Shown piece by piece: positions 34,009-42,538 of a stretch of DNA of 64,000 nt (positions are counted from its first letter, which is position 1; each line of letters opens with the position of its first letter). This stretch comes from Bog-756 sp963727955 (GTDB lineage Bacteria; Actinomycetota; Acidimicrobiia; Acidimicrobiales; RAAP-2). The translations under genes were made by a program, and so were the position numbers. The stretch spans positions 248,001 through 312,000 of the forward strand of contig CAVSII010000007.1 in NCBI GenBank assembly GCA_963727955.1. Direction: 5' to 3'. Under the pieces are notes generated by a model. That model was given only the letters and a program-made list of their open reading frames with translations. It searched no databases and had not been told where the DNA came from.

Positions 34009-35544
34009 ATGACCGAGATGGCATTGCCGGCGTCGGGGGCTGCATCCAAGGATCGAGCCCTGGCCGTACTGCTGGGCTCACCCCTGGAGTCGATCGTGGA
34101 CATGGTGGCCTGGACCTCCTCGACCGACGAGTACCAGGTTGCCTCGGCCCACGGTCACCTCCGCTTCCGTCGACGGGCGGACGGGTCCACCGGGGACGGG
34201 CGCCAGCGGTGGGCCTTTGAGGCGGAGACCCTCACCGGGCGGGATCCGCTGGCCCGCCAGGACTCGATGCGCTTCGGCACCCTCGAAGAGGAGAGGGCGA
34301 CTCCCCATCCGGCCCGGCACGACAATTCCTATCCCCATGCCTTCGAGCACCTGGCCCAGCTCTTCGACCACCCGTCCGCCCCCGATCTGGTGGTGCAGCA
34401 CTCGGCTGCCCACTTCTGGGGCGACCAGGGCGGCCACCTCGGGGAGCACGGGTCGCTGGGTATCGTGCAGGCCCGGGCCCCTTTCATCGCCGCCGGCGCC
34501 GGTGTGCGGCCGGCAGGGATGATCGACGGATCGTGCCGCCTGGTCGACGTGGCTCCGACCATCCTCGAGCTGCTGGGATGTCCCCCGCCACCGGAGGGGC
34601 CACCGGGATCCAGACTGGTCCATCAGGACGGGTCGGTACTCTACGAGCCGTTGACCGGGACGACCCGGGCCCGCCATGTCGTCGCCATGCTGTTGGACGG
34701 AACCAACGCCAACGTTCTCTACGATCTGGCGGCGAGGGGAGCAGCCCCCAACATCGCCCGTCTCATGAGCGAGGGGTGCACCTATCGCTACGGAGCCATC
34801 GCCTCTTTGCCCACGGTCACCCTGGCCAACCACACCGGCATCCTCACCGGATGCCACCCGGGTCATCACGGCATTTTGCACAATGCATGGATCGACCGGA
34901 CCACCGGCCGTCAGGTGGTGACCAACTCGCCCTCCACCTGGGCGACGGCCATGCAGTGGCTCAACCCATCGGTGGAGACCGTTCATGACGCCGTTCACCG
35001 CTCGCTTCCCGGATCTGCGTCGGTCTCCATCAACGAACCGTGCGATTCGGGCGCCGATTATTCGGTCTTCCAGCAGATGCGTGCGGGCGAGGAGATCGAC
35101 CGGCCACCCCCGGCCGAAGAGCTCGACGCCACCGAGCGGTTCGTCCGCCCGAGCAAGGACTACCGGTGGTCCTCGCTCATCGACCACACCGCTGTCGACC
35201 AGTTCAGCGGGATCTGGAGTGGTCGGTACCGGGGGCGGTCGTGGCCGGTCCCCACCTTCACCTGGGTCAACTTCACACTGACCGATGCCGCCTTCCACGA
35301 GGGCGGTCCGTACTCGGCCGTGGCGGCCGCCTCGGTCAGCGACACCGATGCCCGGGTCGGCCGGATCCTCGAAGCCGTCGAGCGTTGCGGCGCCTGGGAG
35401 GACACCGCCTTCGTGGTGGTGGCCGACCACGGCATGGAGCTGGCCGACCCTCACGTCACCGGAGACTGGGACGCCGCCCTCGAGGAGTCGGGGATCGGCG
35501 TCCGGGACGAGGGATACGGGTTCCTCTACCTCACCGACCGGTGA
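34009..35544 (+). CDS. Alkaline phosphatase superfamily phosphodiesterase, circularly permuted order
   Basis: A 511-residue member of the alkaline phosphatase superfamily of the nucleotide pyrophosphatase/phosphodiesterase type. The usual N-terminal half of the fold comes second: VAMLLDGTNANVLYDLAA with the metal ligand Asp230 and nucleophile Thr232, then SLPTVTLANHTGILTG, and VVVADHGMELAD near residue 471. The usual C-terminal half comes first: HSAAHFWGDQGGHLGEHGSL, then ARAPFIAAGAGV and RLVDVAPTILELLG (about 130-190). The order of the two halves is therefore swapped relative to typical members, while metal-binding motifs remain. There is no signal peptide. The substrate is a phosphate or sulfate ester. 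Start ATG 34009; it follows ilvC by about 60 bases. Confidence 0.78.
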   Translation: MTEMALPASGAASKDRALAVLLGSPLESIVDMVAWTSSTDEYQVASAHGHLRFRRRADGSTGDGRQRWAFEAETLTGRDPLARQDSMRFGTLEEERATPHPARHDNSYPHAFEHLAQLFDHPSAPDLVVQHSAAHFWGDQGGHLGEHGSLGIVQARAPFIAAGAGVRPAGMIDGSCRLVDVAPTILELLGCPPPPEGPPGSRLVHQDGSVLYEPLTGTTRARHVVAMLLDGTNANVLYDLAARGAAPNIARLMSEGCTYRYGAIASLPTVTLANHTGILTGCHPGHHGILHNAWIDRTTGRQVVTNSPSTWATAMQWLNPSVETVHDAVHRSLPGSASVSINEPCDSGADYSVFQQMRAGEEIDRPPPAEELDATERFVRPSKDYRWSSLIDHTAVDQFSGIWSGRYRGRSWPVPTFTWVNFTLTDAAFHEGGPYSAVAAASVSDTDARVGRILEAVERCGAWEDTAFVVVADHGMELADPHVTGDWDAALEESGIGVRDEGYGFLYLTDR

Positions 35545-35573
35545 CGTTCGGCGGCCGTCGGATCGAGGGTGCG

Positions 35574-36154
35574 CTAACCGGTCGACGATGTCGACGTGCT
35601 GGTGGCCGGGCTTCCGGCTTTGATCTTGTTGAAGATGGCATCGGCCAGGTTCTCTATCCGACTCAGCGAACTGGTGCCGGTCACGATGGTCTGGAGCGAA
35701 CCTTGGAGGCTGACCACGGTGTTCACCGTCTGCCCCCCGATTTGACGGTGAAATAATACGCCTCGTCGGCCAGTCCGGAGATCTCGGTAACGGTGCCCTC
35801 TCGCGTCTCGATCTCCGATCGATCCGAGCTGAACGAAGTTCCCGTGGCGTCGAGCTGGTATTCGATGAGCACCGACTGGGAGAGCTTGGATGCCTTGTAC
35901 CGGCAGGTGGTCACCGTCTTGTCGACGACGGCGGTGGGCGTGCCTACGGTCGTTCCCACATTCGAGCTGACCTCGGCCGGGGACATCAACGCGCAGGCTG
36001 TCTTGCTGATGTCCTTGGTCGTGCCGGGCAATGTGGTGCTGGTGGTAGTAGTGCTGGACGACGTTGAACTCGAGCAAGCGCTGAGTGCGACAGGGAGGAG
36101 GAGAGCGCCGAGGGCCGCGCACAGAGTCCGAAGGCTGCGGACAGGCAGGTGCAT
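35574..36154 (-). pseudogene. Lipoprotein gene interrupted in a G homopolymer
   Basis: The leftward gene starts at ATG 36154. A signal peptide ends in a lipobox (LPVALSAC, Cys27), followed by a Ser/Thr-rich spacer and a domain with ACALMSPAEVSSNVG, VTTCRYKASKLSQSVLIEY and GLADEAYYFTVKSGG. In the given sequence this frame stops just after 35728. The other frame, entered by adding one G to the run of six G at about 35733-35738, continues TVNTVVSLQGSLQTIVTG and NLADAIFNKIKAG to a stop at 35574. The joined product would be about 193 residues, a small DUF3558-like secreted lipoprotein. This may be a sequencing error, phase variation in the homopolymer, or a pseudogene. Confidence 0.65.
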
Positions 36155-36201
36155 TGGCGCACGATACACGTCACCGTCCAGTCCGGTACCCCGGCGACGC
36201 C

Positions 36202-37359
36202 TCAGCCGGCCAGTGCGCCCACCACGTAGTTGATGCAGGCGCAGAGAGAGGCAATGTCGTCGGGGTCGATGGCGGGGAACATGGCGATCCGGAGTTGGTT
36301 GCGACCCAGTTTGCGGTAGGGCTCGGTGTCGACGATTCCGTTGGCCCGGAGCACCGAGGCCACCGCCGATGCGTCGACGGTGTCGATGAAGTCGATGGTT
36401 CCCACGACGTGACTACGGTCCTGTTCGCGCTGGACGAAGGGCGTGGCGAAATCGGAACTTTCGGCCCAGGTGTAGAGGATCTCCGCGCTCTTGTCGCACC
36501 GGCCGTTGGAGAAGGCCATCCCGCCGTTCTGGTTGAACCAGCTCACCTGGTTTTCGAACAGGAAGAGGGTGGCCAGGGCGGGTGTGTTGTAGGTCTGGTC
36601 GAGCTTCGAATTGTCGAGGGCGATGGACAGGTCCAGCGATGCCGGCACCCATCGTGGTTGGGCGGCGATCCGGCCGATGCGGTCCTGCGCCTCCGGCGAG
36701 AGGAGGGCCACCCACAACCCACCGTCGGATCCGAAGCACTTCTGGGGGGCGAAGTAGTAGGTGTCGAACTGTGTGGCATCGACCGGCAAGCCGCCGGCCC
36801 CCGAGGTGGCGTCGACCGCCACCAACCCGCCACCCTGAGCTGGCGGTCGGGCACCATCGGGCCGCATGATGGACATCATCACCCCGGTGGATGTCTCGTT
36901 GTGGGTGAGGGCATAGAGATCGATGTCCTCCCGGGCCACGGGCAACGGATGGGTGCCGACCTCCGAGGTGATGATCTCCGGCGCCTCCAGGTGGGGGGCC
37001 TCGGAGGCGGCCGCCGCGAATTTGGACGAGAACTCACCGAAGCTCAGGTGCTGGCTCTTGGCCTCGATGAGGCAGAAAGTGGCGGCGTCCCAGAAGGAGG
37101 TGGTCCCACCGTTGCCCAGGACCACCTGGTACCCGTCCGGAAGCGAGAACAGGTGGTCAAGTCCCTCGCGCAGGCTGGCCACCACCGACTTGACCGTCTT
37201 CTGGCGATGACTGGTCCCGAGGTAGTGGCCGGAGGCGGCGGACAGGGCGTCGACGGCCTCCGGTCGGACCTTGGAGGGTCCGGAGCCGAAACGCCCGTCG
37301 AGCGGCCGTAGGTGGTCGGGGATGGTGATGTCGGGGGAGTCGGTCACGTATGGAATCAT
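36202..37359 (-). CDS. serC: Phosphoserine transaminase
   Basis: A 385-residue PLP enzyme that converts 3-phosphohydroxypyruvate and glutamate to phosphoserine. It is of the actinobacterial type, with start ITIPDHLRPLDGRFGSGPSK and PLP Lys207 in YYFAPQKCFGSDGG. The GVMMSIMRPDGARPPAQ region and the C-terminal YRKLGRNQLRIAMFPAI segment are conserved. ATG 37359 has no strong binding site. It is divergent from the aminotransferase gene at 37425 with 65 bases between, and together with serA downstream of the latter it forms a serine-biosynthesis neighbourhood. SerB is not in the window. Confidence 0.95.
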   Translation of the reverse strand: MIPYVTDSPDITIPDHLRPLDGRFGSGPSKVRPEAVDALSAASGHYLGTSHRQKTVKSVVASLREGLDHLFSLPDGYQVVLGNGGTTSFWDAATFCLIEAKSQHLSFGEFSSKFAAAASEAPHLEAPEIITSEVGTHPLPVAREDIDLYALTHNETSTGVMMSIMRPDGARPPAQGGGLVAVDATSGAGGLPVDATQFDTYYFAPQKCFGSDGGLWVALLSPEAQDRIGRIAAQPRWVPASLDLSIALDNSKLDQTYNTPALATLFLFENQVSWFNQNGGMAFSNGRCDKSAEILYTWAESSDFATPFVQREQDRSHVVGTIDFIDTVDASAVASVLRANGIVDTEPYRKLGRNQLRIAMFPAIDPDDIASLCACINYVVGALAG

Positions 37360-37424
37360 GGCACCATGGTTTTCCCCACAGAAATCGGCCCGGGGCGGGC
37401 CGGCGCACGAGCCGGCACCGGGCC

Positions 37425-38630
37425 GTGAGCGAGCGTCGCCTGTCGGCCCGGATCGCCGCCGTCTCCCCGTCGGCCACGCTGGCCGTGGACGCCAAAGCCA
37501 AGGCGTTGAAGGCCCAGGGCGAGAACGTCATCGGGTTCGGGGCCGGCGAGCCCGACTTCCCCACGCCGGCACACATCGTGGCCGCCGCCGAGGCGGCCTG
37601 CCGCGACCCTCGTAACCACAAGTACACGCCCACCGCCGGGCTGCCTGAGCTGCGCGAGGCGCTGGCGGCCAAGACCTTCAGGGACTCGGGGCTCGAAGTG
37701 GCCGCCTCCCAGATCCTGGTGACCAACGGCGGCAAGCAGGCCATCGCCAACGCTTTCGCCGCTCTGTGTGACCCGGGCGACGAAGTCCTCGTGCTCGCCC
37801 CCTACTGGACGACCTATCCCGAAGTGATCACGCTGGCCGGGGGGGTTCCGGTGGTCATCGCCACCGACGCCTCGAGCGGTTTCCGTGTCACCCTCGACCA
37901 GCTTCATGCCGCCATCACTCCCCGCACCAAGGTGCTGCTGTTCGTCTCGCCGTCCAACCCCACCGGTGCCGTCTACCCCGGCTCCGAGGTGGAGGCCATC
38001 GGGCGGTGGGCGGCGGAAAAAGGGTTGTGGGTGGTGACCGACGAGATCTACGAGCACCTGGTGTACGGCGGAGCCGAGCACCACTCCATGCCCGTGCTGG
38101 TGCCCGAGTTGGTGGATCGCTGCATCGTGGTCAACGGTGTGGCCAAAACCTACGCCATGACCGGATGGCGGGTGGGTTGGATGATCGGCCCGGCCGATGT
38201 GGTCACGGCCGCCACCAACCTCCAGTCGCACGAGACCTCCAACGTGGCCAACGTGTCCCAGCGTGCCGCCCTGGCCGCTGTGTCCGGAGACCTGACCGCG
38301 GCTGAGGAGATGCGGCGGGCCTTCGATCGTCGACGCCTCATCATCCACGGCATGCTCAACGACATCGAGGGTGTCAGCTGCATCCTGCCCGAAGGAGCCT
38401 TCTACGCCTTCCCGTCGGTGGAGGGGCTCTACGGTCGCGACATCCGGGGTCGCCGGTCGGCCTCGAGCACCGAGCTGGCCGAGCTGGCCATCGAGGAAGC
38501 CAAGGTGGCGGTGGTGCCGGGCGAGGCCTTCGGTGCCCCTGGTTACTTCCGGATGTCCTACGCACTGGGGGACGACGACCTGGTCGAGGGGGTCTCCCGT
38601 CTGGCCAAGCTGTTCAACGACGCCTCCTGA
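37425..38630 (+). CDS. Aspartate aminotransferase-like class I PLP enzyme
   Basis: A 401-residue class I aminotransferase of the AspC/Ib type. It has the N-terminal RRLSARIAAVSPSATLAVDA, IGFGAGEPDFPTPAHI, the FVSPSNPTGAVYP loop, TDEIYEHLVYGG and the PLP Lys241 in VVNGVAKTYAMTGWRVGWM. FRMSYALGDDDL carries the substrate-carboxylate Arg. It transfers amino groups between aspartate or a related acid and 2-oxoglutarate. GTG 37425 begins just before the conserved part; the frame is open 75 bases upstream. It lies between serC and serA, so a role in serine or branched-chain amino acid metabolism is possible, but aspartate transamination is the default assignment. Confidence 0.9.
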   Translation: MSERRLSARIAAVSPSATLAVDAKAKALKAQGENVIGFGAGEPDFPTPAHIVAAAEAACRDPRNHKYTPTAGLPELREALAAKTFRDSGLEVAASQILVTNGGKQAIANAFAALCDPGDEVLVLAPYWTTYPEVITLAGGVPVVIATDASSGFRVTLDQLHAAITPRTKVLLFVSPSNPTGAVYPGSEVEAIGRWAAEKGLWVVTDEIYEHLVYGGAEHHSMPVLVPELVDRCIVVNGVAKTYAMTGWRVGWMIGPADVVTAATNLQSHETSNVANVSQRAALAAVSGDLTAAEEMRRAFDRRRLIIHGMLNDIEGVSCILPEGAFYAFPSVEGLYGRDIRGRRSASSTELAELAIEEAKVAVVPGEAFGAPGYFRMSYALGDDDLVEGVSRLAKLFNDAS

Positions 38631-38677
38631 CGGCCGGGCTACGGCCCGGCCTCCGATCACCGAACGAAAGGAACCCC

Positions 38678-40243
38678 ATGGGTAGGGTGCTGGTCACCGA
38701 AAAGTTGGCTCCGGCCGGCCTGGAACTGATGGCCGAAGCCAGCCACCAGGTCGACGTGCAGCTCGATCTGTCCCCTGCAGAACTGATAGCGGCGGTGGCC
38801 GGTGCTCAGGCTCTGGTCATCCGGTCGGCCACCACGGTGACGGCCGAGGTGTTGCAAGCGGGGACCGAGCTGGTGGTGGTGGGCCGGGCCGGCATCGGGC
38901 TCGACAACGTGGATGTGGCCGCGGCCACCGAGCGCGGCGTCATGGTCGTCAATGCGCCGCAGTCCAACATCCTCTCGGCGGCCGAACAGGCTATGGCCCT
39001 GTTGTTGGCCCAGGCGCGGAACATCCCCCAGGCCCATGCCGCTCTGGTGGCGGGGAAATGGGAGCGTTCCAAGTGGGAGGGCGTGGAGCTGCACGGGAAG
39101 ACCCTGGGTGTGGTTGGCCTGGGACGGGTTGGTGCGTTGGTGGCCCAGCGGGCGCTGGCCTTCGGCATGCGGCTGGTGGCCTACGACCCCTTCGTGTCGG
39201 CCGACCGGGCCAAGCACATGGGGGTCGAACTGATGGACCTCGAGGAGTTGATGGCAGTCTCTGATTTCGTCACGGTCCATCTCCCGAAGAACGCCGAGAC
39301 GTTGGGTTTGATCGGGAAGGATCTGCTGGCCAAGTCCAAGCCGGGCATCCGGATCATCAACACGGCCCGGGGCGGGATCGTCGATGAGGAGGCGCTGGCC
39401 GAGGCCATTCGGTCCGGCCACGTGCAGGGGGCGGGTCTCGATGTCTTTGCCAAGGAGCCCACCACCGAGTCACCATTGTTCGAACTGCCATCGGTGGTGG
39501 TCGCCCCCCACCTGGGGGCGTCGACGGCTGAGGCTCAGGACAAGGCCGGGGTGACCATCGCCGAACAGGTGATCCTGGCATTGAACGGTGACTTCGTCCC
39601 CTTCGCCGTCAACGTGGCCGCCACCGATGTGTCCGAGACGGTCCGACCCTTCATGGGTCTGGCCGAGCAGTTGGGGCGGATCCTGTCGTGCCTCAACGAC
39701 GGCCTGCCCGACAGGTTGGACATCGAGTACCAGGGCGGTCTGGCCGGTGCCGGCACCGGCATCCTCACCCTGTCCGTGTTGAAGGGGATGTTCGCGGCGG
39801 CCACCGAGGAGCCGGTCAGCTACGTCAACGCACCTCAGCTGGCCGCCGAGCGGGGACTGGAGGTACGCGAGACGTCAACGGTAACGGCGCACGACTACGT
39901 CAACCTGGTCACGCTGCGCAGCGGCGACCACTCGGTGGCCGGCACTCTGACCGGGCCGCGCACCGAGCCCCGACTGGTGATGATGGACGACCACACCGTC
40001 GAGGTGCCGCCCGCCCCTCACATGGTGGTGGTCCGCAACGACGACCGGGCCGGCATGATCGGCGCCGTCGGGACCATCCTGGGCGAAGCCCAGGTGTCGA
40101 TCTCTTCCATGGCGGTGGGACCGTCGGCCACCGGCAATACCGCCCTGATGGTGCTGTCCACCGACCGAACGGTTCCTGACGATGCCCTGGCCCGGTTGCG
40201 TGGGGCGCCGGGGATCAGCGACGTGCACACGGTGGAGTCGTGA
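38678..40243 (+). CDS. serA: D-3-phosphoglycerate dehydrogenase
   Basis: A 521-residue NAD-dependent enzyme for the first step of serine synthesis. The substrate and nucleotide domains are clear (VGRAGIGLDNVDVAAATERG, VVGLGRVGALVAQRAL, INTARGGIVDEEALAEAI and the catalytic His in VVAPHLGASTAEAQDKAG). The length and the extra region (about 320-445) show the long actinobacterial/mycobacterial form with an allosteric substrate-binding domain. A C-terminal ACT domain (HMVVVRNDDRAGMIGAV) for serine feedback begins near residue 450. ATG 38678 follows GAAAGGAA at good spacing. A GC-rich hairpin (GGCCGGGC-TAC-GGCCCGGCC) precedes the gene. Confidence 0.96.
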   Translation: MGRVLVTEKLAPAGLELMAEASHQVDVQLDLSPAELIAAVAGAQALVIRSATTVTAEVLQAGTELVVVGRAGIGLDNVDVAAATERGVMVVNAPQSNILSAAEQAMALLLAQARNIPQAHAALVAGKWERSKWEGVELHGKTLGVVGLGRVGALVAQRALAFGMRLVAYDPFVSADRAKHMGVELMDLEELMAVSDFVTVHLPKNAETLGLIGKDLLAKSKPGIRIINTARGGIVDEEALAEAIRSGHVQGAGLDVFAKEPTTESPLFELPSVVVAPHLGASTAEAQDKAGVTIAEQVILALNGDFVPFAVNVAATDVSETVRPFMGLAEQLGRILSCLNDGLPDRLDIEYQGGLAGAGTGILTLSVLKGMFAAATEEPVSYVNAPQLAAERGLEVRETSTVTAHDYVNLVTLRSGDHSVAGTLTGPRTEPRLVMMDDHTVEVPPAPHMVVVRNDDRAGMIGAVGTILGEAQVSISSMAVGPSATGNTALMVLSTDRTVPDDALARLRGAPGISDVHTVES

Positions 40244-40268
40244 CCGCCGGGCGGTGGGTGGGCCAGGT

Positions 40269-40433
40269 TCAGTTTTGGCGGCCGGCGTTGAGGGGGACCG
40301 GGGGCCAGGTGTCGCCGCCGATTGTGGGAACATCGCCGCCAGCCGACCCCGACGCCCGCACCCGGTTGATGATGGCGATGACCACGGCCAGCACCACCAG
40401 GGCCTTCGCCCATCGCATTACCTTCGTGCCCAT
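40269..40433 (-). CDS. 54-residue single-helix membrane protein
   Basis: A short leftward frame from ATG 40433 (GTKVMRWAKALVVLAVVIAI) to TGA at 40269. It has one N-terminal helix (about residues 9-23) and a cytoplasm-outside tail ending SAGGDVPTIGGDTWPPVPLN. The coding style (GC-rich third positions, a compact helix, a conserved-looking TWPPVP end) suggests a real small protein. It is convergent with serA, whose stop is 26 bases away. No ribosome binding site is visible; an internal ATG at 40418 is an alternative start. Function unknown; conservation in related genomes would decide whether it is translated. Confidence 0.6.
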   Translation of the reverse strand: MGTKVMRWAKALVVLAVVIAIINRVRASGSAGGDVPTIGGDTWPPVPLNAGRQN

Positions 40434-40628
40434 GGGCCCACGCTACGTCAGCGCACGGGCCGCGCCGTGACCGTCAGGGCCGATCGGTGAACATGCCGTG
40501 ACGGCCGGGTAACCGGAAGGTGATTTCTCGGTGTTATCCGGCCTCCTGCTTTGACACCGGCCGCCCGTCGTGCCAGAACTGGGCCCGGCTCCACCGGGGG
40601 CCGATCCGATCGACCAGAGCAGAGGCAC

Positions 40629-41339
40629 ATGAAACAGCTTGGACCGGCTCCATTGCCCGCATCGGTGCTGTCGCGGGCCGTGGCCGTCGCTCTTGTCTGC
40701 CTGGCGGCTTGGGCGGCGGCCGCCTGTGGCAGCGGTACCGGTGCGAGCACACCGCTGCCGGCCGCCTCCAGTGCCATCGTCGAGCCCCCCGACTTCACCC
40801 TCCAGGGCTGCACCTACGAATTCAACGGCACCATCCCGGACGGCGAGCCCCAGGGCCTGAAACCGTCGTTCCCGACGTTCGACGCAGACCAGTCGGCCAC
40901 CGATGCGCTGCAGCACATCGAGTCCCATGGCGGGACGGGCATGGTGGACAGCGTGGACTTCCCGGGGGGCACCGATCTGTACGCCGGCCCCGATACCGGT
41001 ACCAAGGTGGGCGTCATTCCGAGCGGGGACTCCATCCAGGTGGCGGAGCCTGTGGTGTGGACGGATGCCACGGGGGGGAAGTGGCTGGCCTTCTTCCTGT
41101 CCTGTGGTGGCCGTTCCCTCTACTGGGTCAGCGTGGACACTCTGGAGCACCAGAACCGCGCCGACGGGATCGCCATCACCCAGCTGATCGCCCAGCTCGA
41201 GAAGGCGCCTCCCTACACCAAGGCGGGCACCGCTTCGCTTCTCCCCATACAGATTGACGACCAGCACCACCTGGCCTTCACCGATGCCACGGTCACCCTT
41301 CTGGTGGGGAGGGGCGCGCTGGTCGGTCCGGCCGGTTGA
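40629..41339 (+). CDS. Secreted lipoprotein of unknown function
   Basis: A 236-residue exported protein. A signal helix (SRAVAVALVCLAAWAAAAC) ends in a lipobox-like AAAC with Cys33, followed by a Gly/Ser/Thr linker. The mature part has two further Cys (FTLQGCTYEFNGTIPDG and FLSCGGRSLYWVSVDTL) that probably form a disulfide, and a beta-rich body (GGTDLYAGPDTGTKVGVIPS). ATG 40629 has AGAGG upstream; the same frame is open to 40551 without a binding site. It lies 200 bases upstream of pstC, separated by the PHO-box region, so it is probably not part of the pst operon but may be co-regulated. No family recognised. Confidence 0.72.
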   Translation: MKQLGPAPLPASVLSRAVAVALVCLAAWAAAACGSGTGASTPLPAASSAIVEPPDFTLQGCTYEFNGTIPDGEPQGLKPSFPTFDADQSATDALQHIESHGGTGMVDSVDFPGGTDLYAGPDTGTKVGVIPSGDSIQVAEPVVWTDATGGKWLAFFLSCGGRSLYWVSVDTLEHQNRADGIAITQLIAQLEKAPPYTKAGTASLLPIQIDDQHHLAFTDATVTLLVGRGALVGPAG

Positions 41340-41418
41340 GCCTCCGACAGCGGGCTAGGGGAGCCATCCACCCTGGTCCCGTTGCGATCACACAATGATC
41401 ATCGTGGCATCGCGAAAA

Positions 41419-41440
41419 GTTAGCAAGCTGTTTACCTTCG
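41419..41440 (+). promoter_or_regulatory. PHO-box-like direct repeat upstream of pstC
   Basis: Two adjacent 11-base units GTTAGCAAGCT and GTTTACCTTCG resemble the GTTCACC(N4) direct repeats bound by PhoP in Streptomyces. The second unit matches the seven conserved bases with one difference (T for C at position 4), the first with two or three. The site is about 100 bases before the pstC ATG, a fitting place for a phosphate-starvation activator. Only these two units are clear. Confidence 0.5.
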
Positions 41441-41539
41441 ACCGGTAGATTCCGGGTCCGGACCTCGCAGTTTGCAAGCGCTTCCGCGCCATCTGGGTCA
41501 CTTCGGCGTGAGATCTGAGCAGCCAGAAAGGCCTGAGGA

Positions 41540-42538
41540 ATGTCAGACACCATCGACCTCCCACGGGTCACGGAGGGTGAGCCGCTTCCCAAGCCGCTGG
41601 TGATCGCCGAAGAGCACGGCCTCGAGGACACCCTCTTCCGCGGCGGCGTCCGGGCCGCCGGCTATTTCGTGCTGGTGCTGCTCTTCCTCATCGGCTTCTT
41701 CCTGTTCTGGAAGGGTTACCCGGCCTTCGAAAAGGCGGGATGGCGTTTCTTCTCGAGGTCAGGGTTCCAGACGCTAGGAAGTCATCCCACCTACGGCGTG
41801 CTGGCCTCTCTGGTGGGGACCATCGAGGTGGCCATCGTGGCCATGATCGTGGGCACGCCGGTGGCCATCGGCGTGGCGCTGTTCCTGAGCGAGTACGCAC
41901 CGGCCTGGAGTCGCCGGTCCCTGATCGCCATGGTCGACCTGGCCGCCGCCATCCCGAGCATCATCTACGGATTGTGGGCCGTGTTCGAGCTGGAGGACAA
42001 CGTGGTGGGCTTCAGCACCTGGCTGTCCCGGCACATGGCGTTCATCCCCTTCTTCCAGGTGACCAGCCCGCCGCTCAACGCCTCGATCTTCCTTGCCGGC
42101 CTGGTGGTGGGATTGATGATCGTCCCCATTGTGGCCTCGATCAGCAGGGAGGTGTTCTCCCTCGCCCCGGCCGGCGAGCGTGAAGCCGCCCTGGCCTTGG
42201 GGGCCAGCCGCTGGCAGATGATCCGCACGGTGGTGCTCCCCTTCGGGCGGGGGGGGATGATCGGCGCGGTCATGCTCGGGTTGGGACGGGCGCTGGAGGA
42301 GACCATCGCCGTATCCATCATCCTGGGCGGCACAGCCACCTTGGGATGGAACATCCTCCAGCACGGAGGGTCCACCATCGCCGCGCTCATCGCCGACCAC
42401 GTGGGCGAGGGTGGCACCCTGGGCACCCAGGACCTCCTCTTCTGCGGCTTCGTGTTGTTCGCCATGACTCTGGTCATCAACCTGATCGCCTCGCGCATCG
42501 TCAATCGGTCGCGCAGTGGGGCCGGGGTGGACCTGTGA
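41540..42538 (+). CDS. pstC: Phosphate ABC transporter permease PstC
   Basis: A 332-residue membrane subunit of the high-affinity phosphate importer with six helices. Cytoplasmic EAA-type loop: EREAALALGASRWQMIRTVV. The ALEETIAVSIILGG segment corresponds to the family's ALGETMAV motif, with Glu in place of Gly. The long N-terminus (about 40 residues) is typical of actinobacterial PstC. ATG 41540 follows AGAAAGGCCTGAGG. Its TGA overlaps the GTG of pstA, and together they start the pst operon under the PHO-box-like element. Confidence 0.94.
   Translation: MSDTIDLPRVTEGEPLPKPLVIAEEHGLEDTLFRGGVRAAGYFVLVLLFLIGFFLFWKGYPAFEKAGWRFFSRSGFQTLGSHPTYGVLASLVGTIEVAIVAMIVGTPVAIGVALFLSEYAPAWSRRSLIAMVDLAAAIPSIIYGLWAVFELEDNVVGFSTWLSRHMAFIPFFQVTSPPLNASIFLAGLVVGLMIVPIVASISREVFSLAPAGEREAALALGASRWQMIRTVVLPFGRGGMIGAVMLGLGRALEETIAVSIILGGTATLGWNILQHGGSTIAALIADHVGEGGTLGTQDLLFCGFVLFAMTLVINLIASRIVNRSRSGAGVDL

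Noticed and set aside
35574..36122. Independent 182-residue protein in the second frame of the lipoprotein region
   Set aside because: Only its last 60 residues look coding; the upstream part is the shifted frame of the lipoprotein.
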